NCBI RefSeq assembly: GCF_003334855.1 | Contig: NZ_QOWE01000026.1 | Location: 1-64,000, forward strand | From: Larkinella punicea | Lineage (GTDB): Bacteria > Bacteroidota > Bacteroidia > Cytophagales > Spirosomataceae | Length of the DNA stretch: 64,000 bases | Direction: 5' to 3' | Part shown: positions 35,975-45,575 of the stretch, piece by piece | How positions within the stretch are numbered: position 1 is the stretch's first letter | How the letters are laid out: every line of letters begins with the position of its first letter | Made by a program: the position numbers and the translations under genes | The notes under the pieces: generated by a model | Database searches by the model: none | The model's input: only the letters and a program-made list of their open reading frames with translations | Told to the model about the DNA's origin: nothing

Positions 35975-36239
35975 GTTGAGTGAATGCGTCTGAAAAATAT
36001 CCTCTCTGAAGTATTAAATAGAATTATTTTAAGATGTCGTAACTTCTATGAGTGTGGTAGGGATCGTTGAGATAAGCATAAAAAGCTTCTTTCTGTTCAA
36101 ATTTTGCCCAGGGTCCGAGCTTACTCCTCAAACGGCCTGATTGGCCATATTAAACTTTTCTTCGATCTTTTAATTTCCTTCTCACACCGTTCTAATGTTA
36201 CGGAGCGTGCTTTGTGCCAATCTACGATAGACACAAGCG

Positions 36240-36545
36240 ATGCAGCGCCGGACTTTTCCCTCGATTTTGCTTTACGGCTTTGGACTGGCCCTGGCGCTCT
36301 CCCTGGTGTTCAATGGATTTCTGCTGTATGAGCAAAGCCGCCAGCGAATGATTTACGAATATGAATTAGGCAACTCGATTCCTCCGGTCGATCTGGTGGT
36401 TTGGCAACAGCAACTTTTGGACTGCAAACGGACCAACCAGCAGAAAGACAGCCTGATTCGGCAATTGGCACAAGGCCCCAACGCACCGCCGGGTCAGATC
36501 GTCACCCCTCAGCATCCCCTTCAAACCAGTAACGTGAAAAAATAG
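36240..36545 (+). CDS. Small single-helix membrane protein leading the RND operon
   Basis: The 101-aa product has one membrane helix (about 8-28), then a soluble part with LLDCKRTNQQKDSLIRQL and a Pro/Gln tail. I do not recognise the family. It ends 6 nt before the adaptor ATG at 36552, so it is translated with the RND genes and may be a small accessory component. The 265-nt gap before it (35975-36239) contains AGTGAATGCGTC at 35979-35990 but no gene. Confidence 0.6.
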   Translation: MQRRTFPSILLYGFGLALALSLVFNGFLLYEQSRQRMIYEYELGNSIPPVDLVVWQQQLLDCKRTNQQKDSLIRQLAQGPNAPPGQIVTPQHPLQTSNVKK

Positions 36546-36551
36546 ATCCTT

Positions 36552-37634
36552 ATGAATAAATTATTGATGCTCGTGAGTTTGTGTGCCCTGGTGGGTGTGG
36601 CAGGCTGTTCCGAGAAAAAAGAAGAAAAGGAGGAAGAAACCAAGTATTTGGTGACCAGTCCTTTAAAAACCGATACGACCGTCACGAATGAATTCGTCTC
36701 CCAGATTCATTCCATCCAGCACATCGAATTGAGAGCCCTGGAACGGGGCTACCTGCAAAAAATCTTTGTAGACGAAGGACAGGCGGTCAAAAAAGGGCAG
36801 CTCATGTTTCAGATTCTGCCGATTCAATACCAGGCCGAACTCCAGAAAGCCCAGGCCGAAGCCAATTTCGTGGAGGTGGAATACAGAAACACCAAATCGC
36901 TGGCCGACAGCAACATCGTTTCGAAAAACGAACTGGCACTGGCCAAGGCCAAATTAGACAAGGCCAAAGCAGAAGTTACTGTCGCGCAGATTCACCTCGG
37001 CTTTACGGAAGTAAGAGCGCCTTTTGATGGCATCATGGACCATTTCCAGGTGCGGCTGGGAAGCTTGGTTAACGAGGGCGATTTGCTCACTACGCTGTCT
37101 GACAACAGCAAAATGTGGGTGTATTTCAATGTGCCGGAAGCGGAATACCTGAATTACAAAACCCACGCCCAGCAGGAAAATCTGAAGAATGTCAACCTGT
37201 TAATGGCCAATCAGCAAGTGTTCGATTATCCCGGCGTGGTTCAAACCATCGAAGCGGATTTTAACAACGAAACGGGAAATATCGCTTTCCGGGCCACTTT
37301 CCCGAACCCGAAAGGGCTGCTTCGGCACGGCGAAACCGGGAACATCCAGATGACCCTGCCGCTCAAAAACGCCCTGATTATCCCGCAGAAGGCGACTTTC
37401 GAAGTTCTGGACAAGAAGTATGTCTATGTGGTGGATAAAGAAGGCAAGATTCGGTCCCGGGAGATCACCATAGGAGCCGAAATGCCCCACATTTTTGTGG
37501 TTAAATCCGGTCTGACAAAAGACGATAAAATCCTGCTGGAAGGCTTGCGTCAGGTCAAAGAAAACGAAAAGATCCACTACACCTTCGTGCAGCCTGATTC
37601 GGTTTTGTCCAAGTTAAGCCTCTACGCCGAATAA
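36552..37634 (+). CDS. RND efflux adaptor lipoprotein (AcrA-like)
   Basis: The 360-aa protein has a lipoprotein signal (LVGVAGC, Cys20) followed by a charged KKEEKEEE spacer. It has the barrel-sandwich (ELRALERGYLQKIFVDEGQA), a long alpha hairpin, FTEVRAPFDGIMDHFQVRLG, a beta-barrel and a membrane-proximal region (KKYVYVVDKEGKIRSREITI). The lipid anchor differs from the helix anchor of the other adaptor at 21561. It acts with the permease at 37659 and the channel at 40858. Confidence 0.93.
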   Translation: MNKLLMLVSLCALVGVAGCSEKKEEKEEETKYLVTSPLKTDTTVTNEFVSQIHSIQHIELRALERGYLQKIFVDEGQAVKKGQLMFQILPIQYQAELQKAQAEANFVEVEYRNTKSLADSNIVSKNELALAKAKLDKAKAEVTVAQIHLGFTEVRAPFDGIMDHFQVRLGSLVNEGDLLTTLSDNSKMWVYFNVPEAEYLNYKTHAQQENLKNVNLLMANQQVFDYPGVVQTIEADFNNETGNIAFRATFPNPKGLLRHGETGNIQMTLPLKNALIIPQKATFEVLDKKYVYVVDKEGKIRSREITIGAEMPHIFVVKSGLTKDDKILLEGLRQVKENEKIHYTFVQPDSVLSKLSLYAE

Positions 37635-37658
37635 ACCGGTTTTCCAACCTGCAAAGAT

Positions 37659-40600
37659 ATGTTCAATCAATTCATCCGCAGACCCGTATTTGCGATTGTG
37701 ATTTCGATCATGATCGTCTTCATCGGCATCCTGGCTATTGAGAAGTTACCGATTTCCCAATTCCCGGATATTGCCCCCACCACCGTCAATATTTTCATTG
37801 CGTATCCCGGTTCCAGTGCCGATGTACTGGTAAAATCCACGCTGATTACGCTGGAACAGGCCATCAACGGTGTCCAGGATATGCGGTATATTGCCACCGA
37901 TGCCACCAGTGCCGGGGAAGCGACGCTCCGGATTATTTTTGAACCAGGGACGGACCCCAATGTCGCCGTTATCCGGGTAAAAACCCGGGTGGATCAGGTG
38001 ATGCCGCTTCTGCCCGAACTGGTTCAGCGGGAGGGGGTTATTATTTCGCCGGTCCAGCCCAGTATGTTGATGTACGTCAACCTCTATTCCAAGGATAAAA
38101 GTATCGACGAGAAATTCCTGTTCAATTACGCGACCGTTAAGATGATCCCCGAAATTCAGCGGACCAAGGGGGTTGCCCGGGCGCAGATATTGGGGAGTCG
38201 GCGGTATGCAATGCGCATCTGGCTTAACCCGGACCGCATGCGGGCCTACAAGATTTCCACCGAAGAAGTGATGGAGGCCATCGGAGAGCAGAGCATCATT
38301 GGCCGACCGGGCCGGATCGGGCAAAGCTCCGGTATTGCAGCCCAGTCGCTGGAATATGTGCTCACGTATAAAGGACGGTATAGCGATCCCAAAGAGTACG
38401 AAGACATCATCATCCGGGCCAATTCAGCCGGTGAAAGCATCCACCTGAAAGACATTGCCAAAGTGGAGTTGGGAAGCGAGTTCTTCGACATCTACTCCAA
38501 CCTGGATGGCAAGCCATCGGCTGCCATTGTGTTGCGGCAAAACTACGGGAGCAACGCCAGTGACGTCATCGAGGAGGTAAAAGAGAAGCTCGACGTTATG
38601 AAAGAATCCTTTCCTCCGGGTGTGGATTACAAAATCAGCTATGATGTGTCTAACTTTCTGGACGCGTCCATCGAGCAGGTCATCGATACGCTGCGGGACG
38701 CGTTTATTCTGGTTGCGCTGGTTGTTTTCATCTTTCTGGGTGACTGGCGTTCGACCCTGATCCCAATTCTGGCCGTTCCGGTTTCCCTGATCGGGGCGTT
38801 CTTTGTGATTCAGGCGTTTGGGCTATCCATCAACTTGATTACGCTCTTCGCCCTTGTGCTGGCTATCGGTATTGTGGTGGATGACGCGATTGTGGTGGTG
38901 GAAGCGGTTCACGCTAAAATGGAAGAAGAGCCGCATCTAACCCCGTATGCCGCAGTCAAAAAAGTGCTTGGCGAGATCAGCGGGGCGATTATTGCCATCA
39001 CGGCGGTCATGGTATCGGTATTCCTGCCCATCTCCTTTATGTCGGGTCCGGTCGGCACGTTTTACCGGCAATTCTCCATTACGATGGCCAGTTCCATTGT
39101 GATTTCGGCCCTAATCGCCCTGACGCTCACCCCGGTTTTGTGTGCCATGTTGCTGAAAAACCACCACGGAAAACCCGCCCGGAAGAAAAACCTGCTCACC
39201 AAAGCGCTCGACGGTTTCAACCGGGGCTTTGATAAAGTGACCGGGCGATACGTTGGCCTGTTAAAATCAATCGTCAGCCGGAGAGTGGTTACCTGGGGTG
39301 TATTGCTGGCTTTCTGTTTTGGAATATTCTACGTGAATAAAATTCTGCCCGCCGGTTTTATTCCGAACGAAGACCAGAGTACGATTTACGCGATTATCCA
39401 GACTCCTCCCGGTTCGACGCTGGAAAAAACCAACGAGGTTTCCCGGCGGCTTCAGAAAATTTGCGAAGAAGTTCCGGGCATCGAATCGGTATCTTCATTG
39501 GCCGGATATGAGATCATGACCGAAGGACGCGGCTCCAATGCCGGGACCTGTCTGATCAACCTGAAACCGTGGTCGGACCGCGAGAAAAACGTGAAGGAAA
39601 TCATGGAAGAACTGGAAGGGAAAACGAGGGGGCTTGGGGCCGTGGTAGAGTTCTTTGAACCACCGGCCATCCCCGGCTTCGGTACGTCCGGCGGTTTTTC
39701 CATGCGCTTACTGGACAAAACCACCGATACGGATTACCGCGAGTTTGATAAAATCAACAAGGAATTTATGGATAACCTGGGCAAGCGGAAAGAGCTGACC
39801 GGCTTGTTCACCTTCTTTGCCGCGAACTATCCGCAATACGAACTGGAGATCGACAACAAACTGGCCATGCAAAAAGGCGTGTCGATCGGCAAAGCGATGG
39901 ACAACCTCAACATCATGATCGGTAGTACCTACGAACAGGGCTTTATCAAGTTTAACCAGTTCTTCAAGGTGTACGTGCAGTCGGATCCGTTGTACCGACG
40001 GCTTCCAACCGATCTTTTAAAGCTTTTTGTCAAAAACGATGCGGGCGAAATGGTGCCCTACTCGGCCTTCATGAAGCTCAAAAAAGGCCAGGGGCCGAAT
40101 GAAATTACCCGGTTCAATTTGTACAATTCAGCCGCCATTCAGGGTCTTCCAGCCAATGGCTACACCACCGCCGATGCTATCCAGGCCATCCGGGAAGTGG
40201 CGGCCAAGACGCTGCCAAGGGGTTATGACATTGCTTTTGAGGGTCTTTCCTACGACGAAGCGAGCCGGGGCAATGAGTCGCTGTATGTGTTCCTGATTGT
40301 GTTGGCCTTTGTCTACTTTGTGCTGGCCGCGCAGTACGAAAGTTTCATCATTCCGCTGGCCGTCGTGTTCTCGCTGCCGGTGGGGGTCTTCGGGTCGTTT
40401 TTGCTGCTCAAACTGATGGGGCTGGAAAACAACATCTACGCCCAGATCGGGCTCATCATGCTGGTCGGGTTGTTGGGTAAAAATGCCGTACTGATCGTCG
40501 AATTTGCCGTTCAGAAGCGGCAGCAGGGCGAAACCATTCTGAACGCAGCCATTGAAGGAGCCAGGGTTCGTTTCCGCCCGATTCTGATGACCTCCTTCGC

Positions 40601-40868
40601 CTTTGTGGCCGGTCTGATTCCGCTGATCAGCGCGACCGGTGCCGGAGCGATTGGGAACCGGACCATTGGTGCCTCGGCGATGGGTGGGATGTTGTTCGGA
40701 ACCATTTTCGGGGTCATCATCATCCCCGGACTGTACTTTATATTCGGCAAGCTGGCCGACGGCAGGAAGCTGATTAAAGGGGAAGAAGAAGATTCGCTGA
40801 CCGACGTATTCGTCCATTCTGTAGACCAGTTTCCACAACCTGAAGAAAGTGAAATCAATGAGAAATAG
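37659..40868 (+). CDS. RND multidrug efflux permease (HAE1, AcrB-like)
   Basis: The 1069-aa permease starts with FNQFIRRPVFAIVISIMIVF and has 12 predicted helices and two periplasmic loops. The proton-relay Asp pair lies in AIGIVVDDAIVVVEAVH, with the conserved Gly-rich LIMLVGLLGKNAVLIVEFA in the second half. It belongs to the HAE1 class with adaptor upstream and channel downstream. The stop codon overlaps the channel start at 40858. Substrates are not readable. Compare the other permease (22708), which is only distantly similar. Confidence 0.95.
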   Translation: MFNQFIRRPVFAIVISIMIVFIGILAIEKLPISQFPDIAPTTVNIFIAYPGSSADVLVKSTLITLEQAINGVQDMRYIATDATSAGEATLRIIFEPGTDPNVAVIRVKTRVDQVMPLLPELVQREGVIISPVQPSMLMYVNLYSKDKSIDEKFLFNYATVKMIPEIQRTKGVARAQILGSRRYAMRIWLNPDRMRAYKISTEEVMEAIGEQSIIGRPGRIGQSSGIAAQSLEYVLTYKGRYSDPKEYEDIIIRANSAGESIHLKDIAKVELGSEFFDIYSNLDGKPSAAIVLRQNYGSNASDVIEEVKEKLDVMKESFPPGVDYKISYDVSNFLDASIEQVIDTLRDAFILVALVVFIFLGDWRSTLIPILAVPVSLIGAFFVIQAFGLSINLITLFALVLAIGIVVDDAIVVVEAVHAKMEEEPHLTPYAAVKKVLGEISGAIIAITAVMVSVFLPISFMSGPVGTFYRQFSITMASSIVISALIALTLTPVLCAMLLKNHHGKPARKKNLLTKALDGFNRGFDKVTGRYVGLLKSIVSRRVVTWGVLLAFCFGIFYVNKILPAGFIPNEDQSTIYAIIQTPPGSTLEKTNEVSRRLQKICEEVPGIESVSSLAGYEIMTEGRGSNAGTCLINLKPWSDREKNVKEIMEELEGKTRGLGAVVEFFEPPAIPGFGTSGGFSMRLLDKTTDTDYREFDKINKEFMDNLGKRKELTGLFTFFAANYPQYELEIDNKLAMQKGVSIGKAMDNLNIMIGSTYEQGFIKFNQFFKVYVQSDPLYRRLPTDLLKLFVKNDAGEMVPYSAFMKLKKGQGPNEITRFNLYNSAAIQGLPANGYTTADAIQAIREVAAKTLPRGYDIAFEGLSYDEASRGNESLYVFLIVLAFVYFVLAAQYESFIIPLAVVFSLPVGVFGSFLLLKLMGLENNIYAQIGLIMLVGLLGKNAVLIVEFAVQKRQQGETILNAAIEGARVRFRPILMTSFAFVAGLIPLISATGAGAIGNRTIGASAMGGMLFGTIFGVIIIPGLYFIFGKLADGRKLIKGEEEDSLTDVFVHSVDQFPQPEESEINEK

Positions 40869-42291
40869 ACAACGAGTAGCCTGCGTAGGGATAACGATTC
40901 TTACCCTGCTCAACAGCGGCTGTAGCGTTCCCCGCCTGGTTCCGAAAGCCGAAAATAAAACCGTGCCGACGCGTTACAACAACGCGTCGGACTCGACCAA
41001 CACGGCAAAGACAAGTTGGAAAGCGTATTTTACCGATCCAAACCTCCTGGCCCTGATCGATACCGCCCTGTATAACAACCAGGAATTAAACATTACGCTT
41101 CAGGAAATTGCGGTGTCCAACAACGAAATCATGGCCCGCAAAGGGGAGTATCTGCCCTTCGTCACGGTGGGCGGTGGCTCCGGCGTCGAGAAGGTTTCCC
41201 GCTTCACCAGTCAGGGGGCCGCTGATGCTGTGACCGATATAAAACCGGGGCGACACACGCCCGATGTTTTGCCGAACACTTACGTCGGCGCGTTTGCCAG
41301 TTGGGAAGTCGACATCTGGCACAAATTGCGGAACGCCCGGAAAGTAGCGGTTTTCAACTATCTGGCGTCCATTGAAGGCCGGAATTTCCAGGTGACGAAT
41401 CTGGTGGCCGAGATCGCGAACTCGTATTATGAGCTGATGGCGTATGATAACCAGTTGGGAATTATCAAACGGAACATCGATATTCTGACCAACGCCCTGT
41501 CGATCATCAAGCAGCAGAAAGAAGCAGCCAAAGTGACCGAACTGGCGGTTCGCCGGTTTGAGGCCGAGGTGTATAAAACGCAGAATCTTCAGTATGACGT
41601 TCAGCAAAAGATTGTTGAAACGGAAAACCGGATTAATTTCCTGGTGGGCCGGTTTCCGCAGCGGATTCAGCGGAGTTCTGTGAATTTTAACGAGTTAAGT
41701 CCAACCAAAATGTATGCGGGCGCACCCGCGCAATTGCTGGAAAACCGGCCCGATATCAGACAGGCCGAACACCAACTGGAAGCGGCTAAACTCGATGTCA
41801 GTGTGGCCCGGGCCAACTTCTATCCCTCGCTGCATCTTTCCGCTTCGCTGGGTCTGATGGCCTTCAATCCGATTTATCTGGTGAATACACCGGAATCATT
41901 GATTGCCTCGCTGATCGGCGATCTGGTGGGTCCGGTCATCAACAAGAATGCCATTACAGCGATGTACAAAAATGCAAACGCGAAGCAAATTCAGGCGGTT
42001 TATCAGTACGAGAAAACGGTTCTGAATGCCTATATCGAGGTAGCCAATCAGTTGTCGGCTATCGATAACCTGGAAAAAAGTTACACCACCAAAAATAACC
42101 AGGTGCAGGCGCTGACCCAGTCGACCAACATTTCCCTTCGGTTATTTACCTCAGCCCGGGCCGATTACATGGAAGTGTTGCTGACGCAACGGGATGTGCT
42201 GGAATCCAGAATGGAGCTGATTGAAACGCGGATGCGGCAAATGAACGCGATGGTTAATGCGTATCGGGCGTTGGGTGGTGGCTGGAAATAA
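40858..42291 (+). CDS. TolC-family outer-membrane lipoprotein
   Basis: The protein is 477 aa from ATG 40858 (a GTG three codons upstream is less likely), giving a lipoprotein signal that ends in LLNSGC. Two OEP domains are visible (ALYNNQELNITLQEIAVSNN and DIRQAEHQLEAAKLDVSVAR). This is the NodT/OprM type, lipidated, and it completes the RND operon. The start overlaps the permease stop (AATGAGAAATAG). The C-terminus ends in MNAMVNAYRALGGGWK, characteristic of the class. Confidence 0.94.
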   Translation: MRNRQRVACVGITILTLLNSGCSVPRLVPKAENKTVPTRYNNASDSTNTAKTSWKAYFTDPNLLALIDTALYNNQELNITLQEIAVSNNEIMARKGEYLPFVTVGGGSGVEKVSRFTSQGAADAVTDIKPGRHTPDVLPNTYVGAFASWEVDIWHKLRNARKVAVFNYLASIEGRNFQVTNLVAEIANSYYELMAYDNQLGIIKRNIDILTNALSIIKQQKEAAKVTELAVRRFEAEVYKTQNLQYDVQQKIVETENRINFLVGRFPQRIQRSSVNFNELSPTKMYAGAPAQLLENRPDIRQAEHQLEAAKLDVSVARANFYPSLHLSASLGLMAFNPIYLVNTPESLIASLIGDLVGPVINKNAITAMYKNANAKQIQAVYQYEKTVLNAYIEVANQLSAIDNLEKSYTTKNNQVQALTQSTNISLRLFTSARADYMEVLLTQRDVLESRMELIETRMRQMNAMVNAYRALGGGWK

Positions 42292-42356
42292 ATGAGGTCT
42301 GTTTCGAGACTGTTTTGTCCAATAGTTTACGGTTTTAAAACCTTTTACCAAAAGGA

Positions 42357-42387
42357 TTTGACTACGTCATTTAGAACTGTAAATTGG
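42357..42387 (+). promoter_or_regulatory. Promoter of the phosphohexomutase gene
   Basis: TTTG (42357-42360), 19 nt, then TAAATTGG (42380-42387), one mismatch from TAnnTTTG. The spacing matches the Bacteroidota -33/-7 rule. The ATG follows 25 nt after the -7 element. Confidence 0.6.
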
Positions 42388-42412
42388 CAACCGATTCAAA
42401 CTCTCATTTTTT

Positions 42413-44170
42413 ATGACAACTGCAATTGATTCTGCAACCCAGGCTACCATCGACCATTGGCTCAACGGCAATTATGACTCCGAAACCAAAGCAGCGATTC
42501 AAAAATTGCTGGATAATAACGAATCGACCGAACTGATCGATTCGTTCTATAAAAACCTGGAATTTGGTACCGGCGGCTTGCGTGGCGTCATCGGCGTGGG
42601 TTCCAACCGGATGAACCGTTACACGGTCGGCGCGGCCACGCAGGGGCTGGCAAATTACCTGAATGCGGCATTTCCCGACATTGATATCAAAGTAGCGATT
42701 GCGCACGACAGCCGCCGGATGAGCCCGGAGTTTGCCCGGATTGTAGCGGATATTTTCTCGGCCAATGGCATCGAAGTATTTTTGTTCAGCGCGCTGCGCC
42801 CCACGCCCGAACTTTCTTTTGCCATTCGCCAACTCGGTTGTCAGAGCGGTATTGTCGTAACGGCGTCGCACAATCCGCCGGAATACAATGGCTACAAAGC
42901 CTACTGGAACGACGGTGGTCAGGTGGTGGCTCCCCACGATAAAAACATCATCACCGAAGTCAATAAAATTACGTCGATCGACGACGTGAAGTTCGAGGGC
43001 GTACCAGAGAAAATTCACCTGATCGACGAGGAAATCGATAGCGTATACGTCGAACGGATCAAGTCGAACTCCATCAATCCGGATGTGATTGCGCGGCAGA
43101 AAGACCTCAACATCGTTTTTACGCCCATCCACGGCACGGGTATTACGCTCGTTCCGCGCGTGCTAAAAGCCCTCGGGTTTACTAATGTGAACATCGTGGA
43201 AGAGCAGGCCGAACCGGATGGCAATTTTCCGACGGTGAAATCGCCCAACCCCGAAGAACGCGATGCCATGCGGCTGGCGCTGGAAAAAGCCGAAGCCATC
43301 AACGCAGATCTGATCATGGCCACCGACCCCGATGCCGACCGCGTGGGTTCGGGTGCCCGCAACCACCACGGCCAGTTTGAGTTACTGAATGGCAACCAGA
43401 TGGCCAGCCTGATCATCTATTATTTGCTCCAGGCCTGGAAAGACAACGGCAAACTGACCGGTAAGGAGTTTGTTGCCAAAACCATCGTAACGACCGACCT
43501 CATCGACAAGATGTGCGATCAATACGGCGTTTTCTGCTACAACACGCTGACCGGTTTTAAATACATTGCGCAGATTATCCGCGAACTGGAAGGCCAGCAG
43601 CAGTTCATCGGCGGGGGCGAAGAGAGCTACGGTTATCTGATCGGGGATTTTGTCCGCGACAAAGACGCCATTGCTTCCTGCGCCATGATTGCCGAGCTGA
43701 CGGCTTACGCCAAAGATAAAGGCCTGAGTTTGTTCGACTTGCTGATGGAGATGTATCAGAAGTTCGGATTTTATTACGAAGGTCTGATTTCACTGACGAA
43801 AAAAGGGAAAACCGGAGCCGAAGAAATCCAGCAGATGATGGCCGACTTCCGCGCCAATCCGCCGAAACAGATTGCCGGTTCACCGGTTTTGCGGGTCGAT
43901 GACTACGCGAGTCTGGAGCGGACCGATCTGACCACCGGCGAAAAAACCGCCATTGAAGCCGGGAAAATGGGCATCGAGTCGTCGAACGTGTTGCAGTTCT
44001 TCACCGCCGACGGAACGAAAGTATCGGCCCGCCCGTCGGGAACGGAGCCAAAAATTAAATTTTACGTGAGCGTCAATGAACCCCTGAAAAGCAAGGAAGA
44101 GTTCGATGCGGTTTACGACCAGTTGAAAAAGAAAGTCCAGTCGGTGATGACGGATTTGAATTTGGAGTGA
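42413..44170 (+). CDS. Phospho-sugar mutase (phosphoglucomutase/phosphomannomutase)
   Basis: The 585-aa protein is an alpha-D-phosphohexomutase of the long PGM2-like type, which interconverts hexose 1- and 6-phosphates. The phospho-serine is Ser152 in TASHNPPEYNGYK, the metal loop is D305-P-D307-A-D309-R, the sugar-binding loop is GGGEESYG, and the phosphate-binding loop is ARPSGTEPKIKFY. All key residues are present. It has its own promoter (42357-42387). It probably supplies glucose 1-phosphate for glycan or envelope synthesis. Confidence 0.96.
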   Translation: MTTAIDSATQATIDHWLNGNYDSETKAAIQKLLDNNESTELIDSFYKNLEFGTGGLRGVIGVGSNRMNRYTVGAATQGLANYLNAAFPDIDIKVAIAHDSRRMSPEFARIVADIFSANGIEVFLFSALRPTPELSFAIRQLGCQSGIVVTASHNPPEYNGYKAYWNDGGQVVAPHDKNIITEVNKITSIDDVKFEGVPEKIHLIDEEIDSVYVERIKSNSINPDVIARQKDLNIVFTPIHGTGITLVPRVLKALGFTNVNIVEEQAEPDGNFPTVKSPNPEERDAMRLALEKAEAINADLIMATDPDADRVGSGARNHHGQFELLNGNQMASLIIYYLLQAWKDNGKLTGKEFVAKTIVTTDLIDKMCDQYGVFCYNTLTGFKYIAQIIRELEGQQQFIGGGEESYGYLIGDFVRDKDAIASCAMIAELTAYAKDKGLSLFDLLMEMYQKFGFYYEGLISLTKKGKTGAEEIQQMMADFRANPPKQIAGSPVLRVDDYASLERTDLTTGEKTAIEAGKMGIESSNVLQFFTADGTKVSARPSGTEPKIKFYVSVNEPLKSKEEFDAVYDQLKKKVQSVMTDLNLE

Positions 44171-44223
44171 TTGGTTCATTCCAAGTGTGAATAGTTAGGT
44201 CTTATGTCTAATAATTGTATTGC

Positions 44224-44320
44224 TTTCGCTTTTTGCCCCTAAATCCCCTAAAGGGGACTTCTAGAACCGGGTTTGTCGCGTCCAAGTCCCCTTTAGGGGA
44301 TTTAGGGGCAAAAAGCGAAA
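44224..44320. repeat. Perfect inverted repeat, CCCCTAAATCCCC family, copy 2
   Basis: The arms at 44224-44260 and 44284-44320 are perfect 37-bp reverse complements with a 23-nt loop. It lies between the convergent mutase and oxidoreductase genes. Its right arm ends in AAAAGCGAAA, which is shared with the left arm of the next hairpin. Confidence 0.95.
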
Positions 44321-44354
44321 CGAGCCAGGATTTGATCCTGGCTCGTTTCGCTTT
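44312..44354. terminator. Bidirectional terminator, 20-bp stem
   Basis: A perfect 20-bp stem (44312-44331 with 44335-44354) and a 3-nt loop. On the minus strand a T-run follows (CGCTTTTT). It sits after the Gfo/Idh/MocA gene and could serve both converging genes. It overlaps the previous inverted repeat by 9 nt. Confidence 0.88.
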
Positions 44355-44377
44355 AATCAAACCACCCGGTGAATTTG

Positions 44378-45409
44378 TTAAAATTCCAAAACCGCTTTGG
44401 TCCGGCTGCTTTCCCCCGCCAGTTCGATAATCCGCATGACTGCGAGGGCTTGTTCCGGGGTCACTTCCTGCGGAATTTCACCGACAATCGCCCGGTACAG
44501 GTTGTCGTAAAAATGGTGGTAATTGCCCGGCTGGCTCGGGAACGTAAACCGGCCGTTGGTCGTAGTGAGCGTGCCATACTGGCTTTCGGGTTCGGCCCCC
44601 CAGTCCGGGGTGTTGGGCAGAATATTTTTGCGCTGGGTTTCTTCCTGAATGTCCAGGCCGTGTTTGATAAAGGAGCCTTTGGTGCCGTGAATGATGTAGC
44701 GCAGGCTGTTGTCGACCGCCAACATTGACGATTTCAGAATGACGCGTTTGTCGGCGTAGAATAGCTTTACGTCAAAATAATCATCCAGAATACCGCCCTT
44801 CCGAATGATGCGAACATCGCCCGAAACGGCTTGCGGCAAGCCAAACAGCGCAATAGCCTGGTCGATCAGGTGAGGGCCTAAGTTGAAGAGGTTTCCACCG
44901 CCTTCGGGATCTTTTTCTTTCCAGCTATCCAGAATATCCGGCCGGTATCGGTCGTAGCGGCATTCGTATTCTACCACGTCGCCCAGTTGATTTTCACGCA
45001 GTACCTGCTGAATGGTCAGGAAATCGGCGTCGTAACGCCGATTCTGGTACGGAATGGCTACGAGGCCCTTCTGTTTCGCCAGTTCCAGCAAATCGCGGGC
45101 TTGTTCCAGTGTATTGGCAAACGGTTTTTCAATCAATACGTGTTTCCCGGCTTCGAGGGCAGCTTTGGCGTAGGGAAAGTGGGTGTCGTTGGGCGACCCG
45201 ACAATGATGAGGTCGATGGCCGGATCGGCCAGCAAGTCTTTATGACTGCGGACGGTCTGAATGCTTGAGTCGAAAGCTTCGGCTTCATTGCGGTGACGTT
45301 CCACCACTTTGGCCAGTTTAAAATGCGGGTTAACGGTTAGGAATGGCGCGTGAAAATACCGGCCTGATAGTCCGAAACCGATTAATCCAACCTGAATAGT
45401 ACGGGACAT
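44378..45409 (-). CDS. Gfo/Idh/MocA family oxidoreductase
   Basis: The 343-aa enzyme has an N-terminal Rossmann fold (GLIGFGLSGRYFHAPF), the family EKP motif in VLIEKPFANT, and the C-terminal substrate domain with GGGNLFNLGPHLIDQAIALF. It should oxidise or reduce a sugar or related alcohol with NAD(P). The substrate cannot be told. No signal peptide is present, so it is cytoplasmic. It is a single gene between two hairpins and tsaE, and is divergent from tsaE. Confidence 0.92.
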   Translation of the reverse strand: MSRTIQVGLIGFGLSGRYFHAPFLTVNPHFKLAKVVERHRNEAEAFDSSIQTVRSHKDLLADPAIDLIIVGSPNDTHFPYAKAALEAGKHVLIEKPFANTLEQARDLLELAKQKGLVAIPYQNRRYDADFLTIQQVLRENQLGDVVEYECRYDRYRPDILDSWKEKDPEGGGNLFNLGPHLIDQAIALFGLPQAVSGDVRIIRKGGILDDYFDVKLFYADKRVILKSSMLAVDNSLRYIIHGTKGSFIKHGLDIQEETQRKNILPNTPDWGAEPESQYGTLTTTNGRFTFPSQPGNYHHFYDNLYRAIVGEIPQEVTPEQALAVMRIIELAGESSRTKAVLEF

Positions 45410-45545
45410 ACGAATGACAAATCAAGAGTTGAGGGCCGAAGATGACTAATTTTGTCCAGAAGGTCAACTGGATAAATTGAGCCAACGGTCAAATTTGTCC
45501 TGCCTATGCGCTCGATAACGGCCTGTAGGAGACCAAGAAAAGTAT

Positions 45546-45553
45546 TATCTTTG
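45546..45553 (+). promoter_or_regulatory. -7 element upstream of tsaE
   Basis: TATCTTTG fits TAnnTTTG and ends 22 nt before ATG 45576. No convincing -33 element was found. Confidence 0.4.
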
Positions 45554-45575
45554 AAATTGGAATTAAGTAAAAAGA

